In this document: piece by piece, positions 49,538 to 58,340 of the stretch
Layout: the number at the start of each line of letters is the position of its first letter
How positions within the stretch are numbered: position 1 is the stretch's first letter
Assembly: GCA_947630795.1 (NCBI GenBank)
Contig: CANRJC010000009.1
Span: 1-64,000, forward strand
Reading direction: 5' to 3'
Length of the DNA stretch: 64,000 nt
From: an uncultured Phascolarctobacterium sp.
GTDB lineage: Bacteria; Bacillota; Negativicutes; Acidaminococcales; Acidaminococcaceae
The notes under the pieces: generated by a model
Told to the model about the DNA's origin: nothing
Seen by the model: the letters and a program-made list of their open reading frames with translations, nothing else
The model's database searches: none
Program-made: the position numbers and the translations under genes

Positions 49538-50185
49538 ATGGAAAGCGTCATCGCCGGCTTCATCGATCTTATTTTGCATTTGGACAAACATCTCCCCGAA
49601 ATCATGGCCGCCTACGGCTCCTTCATCTACGCCATTTTATTTTTAGTCGTCTTCTGCGAGACGGGGCTGGTGGTCACTCCCTTTTTGCCGGGCGACTCTC
49701 TGCTTTTCGCCTGCGGAGCTTTGGCCGCGGCCTCGGAGAGTTTGAGCATCGGCTGGGTCACCGGTCTCTTTTTGCTGGCGGCGGTGCTGGGAGACGCCAG
49801 CAATTATTTTATCGGCGAACGGCTGGGAGAAAGGCTGCTGGCCTCTCACAACCGGCTCATCAAACCGGAGCACGTGCAAAAAGCTTCCGATTTTTACGCC
49901 CGCCACGGTCATAAAGCCATCTTTCTCGCCCGCTTCGTGCCCATCGTCCGCACCTTCGCCCCCTTCGTGGCCGGCATCGGCAAGATGCACTATCTCACCT
50001 TTGCCCATTACAACGTGGTGGGGGCCGTCGTCTGGGTGGGCCTCTTCGTAGGCGGCGGCTATTTCTTCGGCAACATCCCCGTGATCAAACAAAATTTTAC
50101 CTTCGTCACCTTGGGCATCGTCGTCGTTTCTCTTTTGCCCGTGCTGTACGAGACAGTGGGCAAACGCCTTTTGGGAAAAGAATAA
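49538..50185 (+). CDS. DedA-family membrane protein
   Basis: A 215-residue membrane protein of the DedA/VTT family. Family signatures: ETGLVVTPFLPGDSLLF, GDASNYFIGERLG, and ARFVPIVRTFAPFVAGIGKM, with the conserved Arg residues. DedA proteins are thought to recycle undecaprenyl phosphate or phospholipids across the membrane. AGAGG upstream. Followed 13 bp later by threonine aldolase in the same direction. Confidence 0.92.
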   Translation: MESVIAGFIDLILHLDKHLPEIMAAYGSFIYAILFLVVFCETGLVVTPFLPGDSLLFACGALAAASESLSIGWVTGLFLLAAVLGDASNYFIGERLGERLLASHNRLIKPEHVQKASDFYARHGHKAIFLARFVPIVRTFAPFVAGIGKMHYLTFAHYNVVGAVVWVGLFVGGGYFFGNIPVIKQNFTFVTLGIVVVSLLPVLYETVGKRLLGKE

Positions 50186-50198
50186 GGAAGGGACTGCT

Positions 50199-51239
50199 AT
50201 GGGCAAATATTTTTTCACCAGCGATTATGCCGAGGGCTGCCACCCGAAAGTGCTGGAAGCTTTGGCGGCCGCCAACATGGAACAATGCACGGGCTACGGC
50301 CTCGACCCTTTTTGCGAAAAGGCCCGGGCCCTCATCAAAGAAACTTTCGCCTGCCCTGAGGCCGACGTTCACTTTTTGGCGGGCGGCACTCAGGCCAACC
50401 TGACGGTGGTCTGCGCCGCTCTGCGTCCTCATCAGGGCGTGTATGTGGCCGCCACCGGCCACCCCAACAATCACGAAGCCGGCGCTTTGGAGCATCAGGG
50501 CCACCGAGTGCTGACCCTGCCCACCGCCGACGGCAAGCTCTATGCAGAGCAGGTGGATGCGGCCTATCGTCAATATGCCGAAGATCCTTTCAACGAGCAT
50601 TGGTGCCAGCCGAAGATGGTCTACATCTCGCAGCCTACGGAAGTGGGCAGCCTCTATTTGAAAAAAGAGTTGGAAGACCTGTACGAGGTGTGCCGCCGTC
50701 ACGGCCTCTATCTTTTCGTAGACGGCGCCCGCTTGGGCTACGCCCTCACTTCCCCGGCCTGCGACTTCAGCCCCGCCGACTTAGCAGCCAACTGCGATGT
50801 GTTTTACGCCGGCGGCACCAAGTGCGGCCTGCTCTGCGGCGAAGCGGTGGTGCTCTTGAACGATGCTCTTAAACCGGACTTTCGCACCATCGCCAAACAA
50901 AACGGCGCCATCCTCTCCAAGGGGCGCCTCTTGGGCGTGCAGTTCGCTGCCCTTTTCACCGACGGTCTTTACTTTAAGATCTGCGGCGCTGCCAATAAAG
51001 AAGCTCTGCGTATCAAAGCGGCTCTCGGCGCCAAAGGCATAAGCTTCGTCACCGACTCTCCCACCAATCAGCAGTTCGCCATCCTCACCCCGGCTCAATA
51101 TGAGGCTCTCAGCGAAAATTTCGAGCTGGGCCTCACCGAGTATCTGCCCGGCGGTCTCTTGAACGTCCGCTTCTGCACCAGTTGGGCCACCGACCCTGCC
51201 CAAACGGACAAATTGATCGCGGCCATCGAAGCTCTGTAA
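50199..51239 (+). CDS. ltaE: Threonine aldolase/beta-eliminating lyase family
   Basis: A 346-residue PLP enzyme of fold type I, probably splitting threonine or allo-threonine into glycine and acetaldehyde. PLP lysine is Lys208 (FYAGGTKCGLL); FVDGARLGYAL holds the pyridine-nitrogen Asp, and AGGTQANLTV binds phosphate. The stretch VAATGHPNNHEAGA corresponds to the family's THI-x-x-x-E-xG segment. It is co-transcribed with the DedA gene. Confidence 0.88.
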   Translation: MGKYFFTSDYAEGCHPKVLEALAAANMEQCTGYGLDPFCEKARALIKETFACPEADVHFLAGGTQANLTVVCAALRPHQGVYVAATGHPNNHEAGALEHQGHRVLTLPTADGKLYAEQVDAAYRQYAEDPFNEHWCQPKMVYISQPTEVGSLYLKKELEDLYEVCRRHGLYLFVDGARLGYALTSPACDFSPADLAANCDVFYAGGTKCGLLCGEAVVLLNDALKPDFRTIAKQNGAILSKGRLLGVQFAALFTDGLYFKICGAANKEALRIKAALGAKGISFVTDSPTNQQFAILTPAQYEALSENFELGLTEYLPGGLLNVRFCTSWATDPAQTDKLIAAIEAL

Positions 51240-51413
51240 AAAATTCGCGAGGATTTTTCCGGCACTTCTTTTTATAAATATTTTCCGGTAAAAAGAGCGG
51301 CGTTTTCTTGAAAAACTTTTTTAAAAAAGCAGAGCGCAAAAACTTCTCTCTTCTTCCGAAAAACAGCTCCCCTCGCTCCTAGCGCCGAAATTTTTTCCGC
51401 TATCAAAAAAGCG

Positions 51414-51450
51414 AACGCTGCCCCGGCTCTCACCGAGGCAGCGTTTATCT
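51414..51450. terminator. Bidirectional terminator between ltaE and alaX
   Basis: AACGCTGCC and GGCAGCGTT form a perfect 9-bp stem with a 14-nt loop. T-rich tails on both strands (TATCTTTTGC and CGCTTTTTTG). Confidence 0.85.
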
Positions 51451-51480
51451 TTTGCTTTTTTCGTTGTGGGAAGAGAAAGA

Positions 51481-52686
51481 TCAAAGAGCCAAGAGCTGCG
51501 GCTCGCAGGCGGCCAATTTTTCCCGCCAAGCGAGCTGATAAGGAGCGCCTCCCTGAGCGCAGTCTTCTTTGCCGCCGCCCCGGCCTCCCAAAGCTTCGTT
51601 GAGCAGCTTCATATAGGCTCGGCAGTCGGCGCCGCTGCCGCTGCCTCTTACCACCGTGTAATTGAGCCGCTCTCCCGCCGCTACGGCGACGATGCTGACG
51701 GTGTCGGGCAAAAGGCCCAGCTTGGGCAGCAAAAGTTTTCCTTCTTTGCCGTCCCCCTGTTCCAAACAAAGGGTGAGCAGTTTGCTGCCGTCGGCTTTGC
51801 TCTTCGCCTTCTCTAAAGCTTCGGCCAATTTCAGATCGAGGAACATGGCAGCCGCCGCTTTGTTCTGTTCGTGCAAGGCGGCCATATCTTTTTTCAATTT
51901 TCCCAAACGCTCCGGCACTTGCTCCGGCTTGCAGGCCAAGTCCTGAGCCGCCGCCGCAAGCTGAGCGTTCTTGCGGTCCGCATCCAAAAGGGCCCGCTTG
52001 CCGCACAAAAATTCCACCCGGCAGCCTTCTTTGTGTTTTTCGGAGCGGATGACCTTCACGCTGCCCAACATGCCGGTGAAAGGAGGATGCAGACCGCAGC
52101 AGGTGCACATGTCCGCATCTTCTACGGCCACGATGCGCAGAATGCCGGTGAGCTTGCTGTTGAATTTTCTCATTTTGTCTTTTAAGAGAGCGGCTTCCTT
52201 GCTGTCCATATAGCTGACGTGCACGGGCCGGTCCTCCCAAATTATCTCGTTGGTGAAAAGCTCTGCCTGCAACAAGTCTTCCATCGACAAATTTTTGTCC
52301 AGGTCGATGGTGACGAAGTCTTCGTTCATGTGAAAGCCGATGTTGTTGGCCTGAAAAAGTTTGAAGCAGGCATAGCTCAAAAGATGCTCGCCCAAATGCT
52401 GCTGCATCCTATCAAGACGAACGGGCCAATCGACATTGACTTCCGCTTCGCTGCCCACTGCAAGAGGCCGGTCGCATTCGTGGAAGATCTGCTCTCCTTT
52501 TTCGAAAACATACGAGCAGACCGCGTCTCCTATCTTGCCCTTATCGCTGAGCTGCCCGCCCCCTTCGGGATAGAGCACCGTCTTATCCAATTCTATGAGG
52601 AATTTTTTCCCTTGGGCTGTGCAGGAGAGCACCGTGGCTTGGCAGCTGCGGAGCATGGGATCGTTCTCGTACAATTTTTCCGTCAT
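51481..52686 (-). CDS. Alanyl-tRNA editing protein AlaX with DHHA1-like C terminus
   Basis: A 401-residue protein that hydrolyses mischarged Ser- or Gly-tRNA(Ala). Zinc-binding residues are His97 and His101 (HLGEH) and CxxxH at Cys196-His200 (CCGLH). VLYPEGGGQLSDKG is the AlaX/AlaRS-editing start. The C-terminal ~160 residues look like the DHHA1/C-Ala domain with GSGSG and GGRGGGKEDCAQGG. This matches long AlaX-L proteins. Confidence 0.9.
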   Translation of the reverse strand: MTEKLYENDPMLRSCQATVLSCTAQGKKFLIELDKTVLYPEGGGQLSDKGKIGDAVCSYVFEKGEQIFHECDRPLAVGSEAEVNVDWPVRLDRMQQHLGEHLLSYACFKLFQANNIGFHMNEDFVTIDLDKNLSMEDLLQAELFTNEIIWEDRPVHVSYMDSKEAALLKDKMRKFNSKLTGILRIVAVEDADMCTCCGLHPPFTGMLGSVKVIRSEKHKEGCRVEFLCGKRALLDADRKNAQLAAAAQDLACKPEQVPERLGKLKKDMAALHEQNKAAAAMFLDLKLAEALEKAKSKADGSKLLTLCLEQGDGKEGKLLLPKLGLLPDTVSIVAVAAGERLNYTVVRGSGSGADCRAYMKLLNEALGGRGGGKEDCAQGGAPYQLAWREKLAACEPQLLAL

Positions 52687-52772
52687 AATTTACCACCCCT
52701 CGTTTTACTATTGTATCACTAAGGGCCCCTTTTATGATATAATCAAAAAAGAATTTTCCGCAAGGAGCTCAT

Positions 52773-53441
52773 ATGTTTCATTATCTTCTTTTCGATCTGG
52801 ACGGCACCCTCACCGATTCCGCCGAAGGCATCACCAAATGCATGCAGTACGGCCTCTCTTTTGTGGGCATCCATGAGCCCGATCGAAAAAAATTGGAAGT
52901 TTTCGTAGGCCCGCCTCTGCGGGCCACCAGCAGAGAAGTGTACGGCCTCACCGCCGAAGAGGCAGAGCTCTGTCTGCAAAAATATCGGGAGCGTTACGGC
53001 AGCGTCGGCATGTACGAGAACCGAGCTTACGACGGCATGGCAGAACTTTTGGCCGAGCTGCGGGCCGACCCTCGGCGGCCGGTGCTGGCCATCTGCACCG
53101 GCAAGCCGGAAGTTTACGCCCGCCCCATCGCCGAACGTTACGGCCTCACTCCCTATCTCGACGACATCGTCGGCTGCGATCTGGAAGGTAAACTGGATCA
53201 AAAGCGGCTGGTGGTGGCAGAAACTTTTCGCCGTTTGGGCATCGACGAGCAAGAGAAAAAACGCGCCGTCCTCATCGGCGACCGCAAAGAAGATGTGCTG
53301 GCCGCCCACGCCTGCGGCATCAAATGTTTGGGAGTGGGCTACGGCTTCGGCAGTTTCGAAGAATTGAGCGCCGCCGGCGCCGACTTTTACGTGCCCACGG
53401 TGGCCGAGCTGCGAAAGGAACTTTTCTTATGTCTGGAGTGA
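52773..53441 (+). CDS. HAD hydrolase (phosphoglycolate phosphatase-like)
   Basis: A 222-residue HAD-I phosphatase. DLDGTLTDS (motif I), ICTGKP (motif II), a Lys in KLDQKRL and GDRKEDVLAA (motif IV). It resembles the Gph/PpaX group. The gene overlaps DUF1638 by 13 bp, so the two are translated together. Confidence 0.9.
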   Translation: MFHYLLFDLDGTLTDSAEGITKCMQYGLSFVGIHEPDRKKLEVFVGPPLRATSREVYGLTAEEAELCLQKYRERYGSVGMYENRAYDGMAELLAELRADPRRPVLAICTGKPEVYARPIAERYGLTPYLDDIVGCDLEGKLDQKRLVVAETFRRLGIDEQEKKRAVLIGDRKEDVLAAHACGIKCLGVGYGFGSFEELSAAGADFYVPTVAELRKELFLCLE

Positions 53442-54097
53442 TCTACAGCTGCCCCACCCTGCGGGGGCCGTTGCTTTCTGCTTTAAAGAAAGCGGGCAAT
53501 CCTTCTCCCGTTTATTTTTTGCCCCAAGCTCTCCACAGCGACCCGCAAAAACTGCACGCTTATCTGCAGGAACGCTTGGATAATATCTTTAACGTGGAGC
53601 GGGTGGTGCTGTGTGTGTCCGGCTGCGGCGGCGCCACCGTCGGTCTCGCGGCGAAAAATGCGGAGCTCATCGTCCCCCGCACCCGCGACTGCATCGATCT
53701 TCTTTTGTCCGGCGACGATTACCGCACCGTACCGAGAAAAAGGCGGGTCTATATGACCGAAGACTGGCTGCGCCACATGGAAAACAGCGATATCAGCCTC
53801 CCCAAGCTCTGCGCCGCCAAAGGAGAAGCGGGAGCCAAAGCGTTTTTGAAAAAACTTTATCGGGGTTTTGAAGAATTCATCGTCATCGATAGCGGCGAAA
53901 ACGATGTGGCTGCCATCCTCGCCGGCCTCGCTCCCTATTTAGAAGCCATCGGCGGCCATGCCCGGGTGGTGCAAGGCGAGCATCGCATCATCAAAGAATT
54001 GGCGGAAGAAAAATACGGGCACAATTTTTTGCGCATCAAAAAAGGCGAAACTGTCCCCGCCGGCTTCTATCCGCCCAACCCCGGCCCGGAGGCATGA
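53429..54097 (+). CDS. DUF1638 protein
   Basis: A 222-residue cytosolic protein of the DUF1638 family. Recognised by YGLCGNG-like segment replaced here as CVSGCGGATVGL, the conserved PRTRDCIDLLLS, YMTEDWL and the Asp/Glu pair in VIDSGENDVA. In other anaerobes such proteins often occur with corrinoid methyltransferases, absent here. The start at 53429 has AAAGGA 9 nt upstream. Function unknown; a metal- or cofactor-binding role is inference. Confidence 0.82.
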   Translation: MSGVIYSCPTLRGPLLSALKKAGNPSPVYFLPQALHSDPQKLHAYLQERLDNIFNVERVVLCVSGCGGATVGLAAKNAELIVPRTRDCIDLLLSGDDYRTVPRKRRVYMTEDWLRHMENSDISLPKLCAAKGEAGAKAFLKKLYRGFEEFIVIDSGENDVAAILAGLAPYLEAIGGHARVVQGEHRIIKELAEEKYGHNFLRIKKGETVPAGFYPPNPGPEA

Positions 54098-54146
54098 GCA
54101 TGCTCTTTTCGGCGAAAACTTTTTTGCAAAAAACGGGAGGCCGCCG

Positions 54147-54959
54147 ATGAGCACCGTCAATGTCACCATGCTGGCCAGCGGCAGCAAGGGCAACGCCGCC
54201 CTCATCAGGCTCGGCGTTTCCTTTTTTCTCATCGACTTGGGCCTCAGCTGCCGCGAATTACAAAAAAGGCTGAAGCAAGTGGGCCTCGCCATCGAGCGAA
54301 TAGAAGCGGTCTTCATCACTCATTATCACAACGATCACATCAAAGGCTTGGCCGCTTTTTTAAAAAATTACAAGATCCCCGTTTACGCCACCAACGCCGC
54401 TTGGCGGGAGATCGCCTATCGTCTCAACATCCCCCTCACCTCCGCCTGCTCGCTTTTGCCGGAGGAAGCGGAAGTGGCGGGAGTCAAAGTAGAAACTTTC
54501 CCCGTCCCTCACGATGCCGCAGAGACCAAAGGCCTGCGCCTCAGTTTGGGGGACGAAGCCTGCGTATATATCAGCGATGCCGGCTGCGTCACCCCGGAGA
54601 TGGCTGCCGCCGCAGAAGGAGCCGCCGTGTTGGTCATCGAAGCCAATCACGATGTGGCCCTCTTGAAAGCCGGCAGCTACCCCGCCCAATTGAAGCGGCG
54701 CATCTTGGGGCGGCGGGGCCACTTGGCCAACGGCGCCGCCGCCGAGTTCGTCGCCGCTTTAAAGCGGCCGCCCCGCACCGTCATCCTCGCCCATTTGAGC
54801 GCCGAAAACAATCGGCCCGCTTTGGCTTTGCAAGCCATGCAAGACGCTCTCGCGAACAAAGAAGGCTCTCCTTTGCCGAACATTTTGGTAGCCGCTCAAG
54901 ATAAGATCGTCGGCACCGAGCTGCCGGAGCAGCCCTCTGTTTTTGCCGACGAAAAGTGA
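54147..54959 (+). CDS. MBL-fold hydrolase, WalJ/YycJ-like
   Basis: A 270-residue metallo-beta-lactamase-fold protein. Metal motif THYHNDHIKG (HxHxDH), further ligands in PVPHDAAET, SDAGCV and ILAHLS. MLASGSKGNA is the YycJ start. In Firmicutes yycJ/walJ precedes htrA and rlmH, and the same order holds here. It is probably a nuclease linked to replication or cell-wall control. Start 54147 has GGGAGG upstream. Confidence 0.9.
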   Translation: MSTVNVTMLASGSKGNAALIRLGVSFFLIDLGLSCRELQKRLKQVGLAIERIEAVFITHYHNDHIKGLAAFLKNYKIPVYATNAAWREIAYRLNIPLTSACSLLPEEAEVAGVKVETFPVPHDAAETKGLRLSLGDEACVYISDAGCVTPEMAAAAEGAAVLVIEANHDVALLKAGSYPAQLKRRILGRRGHLANGAAAEFVAALKRPPRTVILAHLSAENNRPALALQAMQDALANKEGSPLPNILVAAQDKIVGTELPEQPSVFADEK

Positions 54960-55129
54960 AGCTGTCTTTAAGAACGCTCTGCCTTTTATTTTTCTTCGCA
55001 AATTTTTCTTCGTTGTTCTTCGTCCCGGCGGCAGTTTTTTTAAACTTGCCGGCTCGGACGCTCTTACGATAAGCTCACGCGATCCTTTTGAGGCTGTAAG
55101 ATCGCACAAGAGACAAAGGAGTGACAAAC

Positions 55130-56230
55130 ATGCTCAAAACGTGGAAGAAAAGCAGTCAATTCATCATCTGCGGCACGGTGCTGACCACCCTGCTGCTGGC
55201 AGGCTGCAACAATAACACCAACGCCGCCCCTGCCCAAAAAGAGGGGGCCGTCGCCAAAAAAGAAGCGCCTCTCAGCGGCGCCCGCAACACCCCCATCGTA
55301 GCCGCAGCCAAAAAAGTGGGGCCGGCCGTGGTGGGCATCACCAACAAAGCCTATATCCGCGACTTTTTCAACCGCGTGCAGCTGCGGGAGAGAGGCACCG
55401 GCTCCGGCGTCATCTACGACAGCAAAAACGGTTACATCGCCACCAATAATCACGTAGTGGAAGGGGCCAGCGAGATCGTGGTCAGCCTCACCGACGGCCG
55501 CAGCGTCAAAGGCAAGGTGTTGGGCGCCGATGCCGCCACCGATCTGGCAGTAGTGCAGATCGAGAGCAAAGATCTTCCCCAAGCCGTCTTCGGCGACAGC
55601 GACAGCCTGCAGGTGGGCGAGCCCGCCATCGCCATCGGCAATCCTCTGGGCCTGGAGTTTCGGGGCAGCGTCACCGCCGGTGTGATCAGCGCTTTGAACC
55701 GCACCATCAATTTAGGCGAGCGTAAGTTCAATCTTATCCAGACCGATGCGGCCATCAACCCCGGCAACAGCGGCGGTGCTTTGGTCAACGCCGACGGAGA
55801 AGTAGTCGGCATCAACAGCGCCAAGATCGTAGTGGGCGGCGTGGAAGGCATCGGCTTCGCCATCCCCATCAACACCGCCAAACCCATTTTGGACGAACTG
55901 GCCGACAGAGGCCGCATCGCTCGGCCTTATCTCGGCGTCTCTTTGATGGATAAAGATGTAGCCGAACGTTACGGTTTCGACATCGATCTCCACGGCGGTA
56001 TCTTTTTGGTGAAAGTGCTGGCCAACGGCCCCGCCTATAAAGCGGGCCTGCGCAGCGGCGACATCATCCTCAGCTTCGACGGCAAGAAAGTCAGCCGCTA
56101 TCAGGAGCTCACCGAAGCCCTCGCTCAGCACAAAGTGGGCGATCGGGTCGGCCTCACTGTTTGGCACGAAGGAGCCGAAGTGAGCCGCACCGTCGTTTTG
56201 GAAGAAGTGCCGAAAAATTACGGCAACTGA
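55130..56230 (+). CDS. htrA: HtrA/DegP-family serine protease, lipoprotein
   Basis: A 366-residue envelope protease. The signal ends in a lipobox (LLLAGC, Cys26), so it is a predicted lipoprotein, unusual for HtrA, which normally has a plain membrane anchor. Catalytic triad: His108 (NNHVV), Asp138 (TDLAV), Ser214 (PGNSGG). One PDZ domain (about 270-360). Start 55130 is chosen because AAAGGAG lies 8 nt upstream. Confidence 0.92.
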   Translation: MLKTWKKSSQFIICGTVLTTLLLAGCNNNTNAAPAQKEGAVAKKEAPLSGARNTPIVAAAKKVGPAVVGITNKAYIRDFFNRVQLRERGTGSGVIYDSKNGYIATNNHVVEGASEIVVSLTDGRSVKGKVLGADAATDLAVVQIESKDLPQAVFGDSDSLQVGEPAIAIGNPLGLEFRGSVTAGVISALNRTINLGERKFNLIQTDAAINPGNSGGALVNADGEVVGINSAKIVVGGVEGIGFAIPINTAKPILDELADRGRIARPYLGVSLMDKDVAERYGFDIDLHGGIFLVKVLANGPAYKAGLRSGDIILSFDGKKVSRYQELTEALAQHKVGDRVGLTVWHEGAEVSRTVVLEEVPKNYGN

Positions 56231-56232
56231 TC

Positions 56233-56712
56233 TTGAAGATCACCATAGCCTGCGTAGGCAAGATCAAAGAAAAATATTTAGAGGCGGGCATCGCCGCTTA
56301 TCTCAAACGGCTGGCCCCCTACGTGCGGGTGAGCATCGTCTCATGTCCGGAAGAAAAAATGCCCCTCTCTCCCGGCCCTGCCGAAAAAGCAGAAGCCTTA
56401 AAGAAAGAGGGCCGGCGTTTGGGTGCTCTCATCCCTAAAGATGACTACGTTATCTTGCTGGATCTGAAAGGCGAGCAGCTCACTTCGCCTCAACTGGCGG
56501 CAAGATTGGCGGACTTGGCTCTCTCCGGCTGCAAAGGTCTCTCTTTCGTCATCGGCGGTCCCTTCGGGCTGAGTGACGAATTGAGAGAGCGCTCGCAACT
56601 GCGGCTGAGCTTTTCAGCCTTCACCTTCACTCATCAAATGATCCGTCTTTTGTTGTTGGAGCAGCTCTATCGAGCTTATAAGATCAACAGAGGCGAAAAA
56701 TATCATTGGTAA
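56233..56712 (+). CDS. rlmH: 23S rRNA pseudouridine-1915 N3-methyltransferase
   Basis: A 159-residue SPOUT methyltransferase. It starts with a TTG codon, giving the family N terminus MKITIACVGKIKEKYL and the exact usual length. FVIGGPFGLSDEL is the SAM-binding knot, and LLLEQLYRAYKINRGEKYH is the conserved end. It begins 2 bp after the htrA stop, as in many Firmicutes. Confidence 0.95.
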   Translation: MKITIACVGKIKEKYLEAGIAAYLKRLAPYVRVSIVSCPEEKMPLSPGPAEKAEALKKEGRRLGALIPKDDYVILLDLKGEQLTSPQLAARLADLALSGCKGLSFVIGGPFGLSDELRERSQLRLSFSAFTFTHQMIRLLLLEQLYRAYKINRGEKYHW

Positions 56713-56733
56713 TCATTTAAAACGATAATTTAA

Positions 56734-56768
56734 AAGGGCTCAGGCCTTTGCCTGAGCCCTTACTTTAT
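56734..56768. terminator. Terminator after rlmH
   Basis: AAGGGCTCAGG and CCTGAGCCCTT form a perfect 11-bp stem; followed by ACTTTATTTTT on the + strand. It also serves the convergent DUF951 gene. Confidence 0.9.
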
Positions 56769-56962
56769 TTTTCGACCGGTTTCTCGATGGCCTTAGCGGC
56801 CTTCAAAAATTTGTTTCTGGGCAGCAACACGTAGTGGCCGCAGCCTTGGCACTTCAGCCCTATGTCCATGCCCACCCGTGTTATCAGCCACAGAGAGCTG
56901 CCGCAGGGATGGCTCTTTTTCAAACGAGCCACATCGCCCACGCCGAAAGCAGCCGACAGCAT
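56765..56962 (-). CDS. DUF951 protein
   Basis: A 65-residue protein matching DUF951: FGVGDVARLKKSHPCGSSLW, LKCQGCGHYVLLPRNKF. The CxxC and HPCG cysteines suggest zinc binding. In Firmicutes it often sits near ParB or GTPase genes. Here it ends the CBS-ACT unit (1-bp overlap of stop and start). Confidence 0.88.
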   Translation of the reverse strand: MLSAAFGVGDVARLKKSHPCGSSLWLITRVGMDIGLKCQGCGHYVLLPRNKFLKAAKAIEKPVEK

Positions 56963-57615
56963 CAGCTGACACCGTGCATCGTCATCACGTCGGAAACTTC
57001 ATAGCCTGCTTCCCGCAGTTCTTCTATGATGTCCATGCCGTTCAGAGTAGCTCGGGCCACGATCTCCGCTTTGCCGTTGCCCAAAGGTTTGCACAGCAGG
57101 GAGAGGATGTTGGCCTTATTATCTCTGAAAAGCCCGGCCACATCCGCCAGCACGCCCACTTCATCGGGCACGATCAAAGAGATGCGGGTGCAGGGTTTAT
57201 CCACGCTCATGCTCTGAGCAAAGGCCCTGAACATATCGTTTTGAGCGATGATGCCCACCAGCTTGAAATTGTCGTCCACTACCGGCAGGGCGTTCACCCT
57301 CATCTTGTAGAGGTTGAAGGCCACGAACTCGATAGAATCGGAGGCATTGACGGCGGTGATGTTGCGGGTCATCAGATCTTTGACCCGCAGCCGGCCCAAA
57401 AGATAGTTGGCTTCGTACTTGCTGAGGGTGCTGTCGAGAGAGGGGGAAGCCTGACCGATATCGGTGGCCGTTATCATGCCCCTTACCCGCATCAGATCGT
57501 CTACCACCGGCAGCGAACGCAGATTTTTGCCCCGCATGGCCTCTCTGGCCTCCAAAATGGTCTGATCCTCTTTGACGGTGACTACCTCTTTGGTCATAAA
57601 GTCTTTAACCAGCAT
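56962..57615 (-). CDS. CBS-pair and ACT domain protein (AcuB-like)
   Basis: A 217-residue cytosolic sensor. Two CBS domains (about 1-60 and 78-135: VKDFMTKEVVTV and VKDLMTRNITAV) should bind an adenylate nucleotide. An ACT domain (about 145-210: ISLIVPDEVGVLADVAGLF) should bind a small ligand, often an amino acid. It lies 20 bp from livF, so it may regulate or sense branched-chain amino-acid uptake. Confidence 0.88.
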   Translation of the reverse strand: MLVKDFMTKEVVTVKEDQTILEAREAMRGKNLRSLPVVDDLMRVRGMITATDIGQASPSLDSTLSKYEANYLLGRLRVKDLMTRNITAVNASDSIEFVAFNLYKMRVNALPVVDDNFKLVGIIAQNDMFRAFAQSMSVDKPCTRISLIVPDEVGVLADVAGLFRDNKANILSLLCKPLGNGKAEIVARATLNGMDIIEELREAGYEVSDVMTMHGVS

Positions 57616-57635
57616 AGTTCCTCCTAACCGGCAGC

Positions 57636-58340
57636 TTAGCCGCCCAAATACGCCTTGCGCACCGCTTCGCTGCTGGCCAATTCTTTGGCCGTGCCGCTCA
57701 AAGTGATACGCCCCGTCTCCAGCACATAAGCTTTGTCGGCGATGGAGAGCGCCATGTTGGCATTTTGCTCCACCAAGAGAATGGTAGTGCCGGAGGCGTT
57801 GATCTCTTTGATGATGTTGAAGATCTCCTTGACCAAAAGCGGCGCCAAGCCCATGGACGGCTCGTCCATCAAGAGCAGTTTGGGTTTGCTCATCAACGCT
57901 CTGCCCATGGCCAGCATCTGCTGCTCGCCGCCGGAGAGAGTGCCGGCCAACTGTTCTTTCCTCTCCAACAATCTGGGGAAGCTCTCGAAGACCTTCTTCA
58001 TGTCCCGAGCGATCCCGTCTTTATCCTTGCGGGTATAAGCGCCCATTTCCAAATTTTCCAAAACCGTCATATTGGCAAAGACCCGGCGGCCTTCAGGCAC
58101 TTGGCAAAGGCCCATGCTGACGATCTTATGAGCCGGTTTGCCGGTGATGTCCTTATCGTCGTAGATGATACTGCCGCTTTTGGGTTTCATCAAACCGGAT
58201 ATGGTGCGCAAAGTCGTGGATTTGCCGGCGCCGTTGGACCCAATCAAAGCCACTATCTCGCCGTCTGATACTTCCAAACTGATCCCCTTGATGGCGTGGA
58301 TGGCCCCGTAATAGACGTTGATATCTTTTACCTGCAGCAT
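57636..58340 (-). CDS. livF: Branched-chain amino acid ABC transporter ATPase LivF
   Basis: A 234-residue ABC ATPase. Walker A IGSNGAGKST, signature LSGGEQQML, Walker B LLLMDEPSMGL, H-loop VEQN. VKDINVYYGAIHAIKGI is typical of LivF. Start 58340 overlaps livG's stop (ATGA) with GGAGG upstream. Last gene of livKHMGF before the CBS-ACT gene. Confidence 0.95.
   Translation of the reverse strand: MLQVKDINVYYGAIHAIKGISLEVSDGEIVALIGSNGAGKSTTLRTISGLMKPKSGSIIYDDKDITGKPAHKIVSMGLCQVPEGRRVFANMTVLENLEMGAYTRKDKDGIARDMKKVFESFPRLLERKEQLAGTLSGGEQQMLAMGRALMSKPKLLLMDEPSMGLAPLLVKEIFNIIKEINASGTTILLVEQNANMALSIADKAYVLETGRITLSGTAKELASSEAVRKAYLGG

Noticed and set aside
53958-54146. MBL-fold gene starting at 53958 inside DUF1638
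   Set aside because: The first 63 residues are out-of-frame DUF1638 sequence; the family start is at 54147.
56161-56712. Longer rlmH start at 56161
   Set aside because: It would overlap htrA by 70 bp; the TTG at 56233 gives the exact family start and length.
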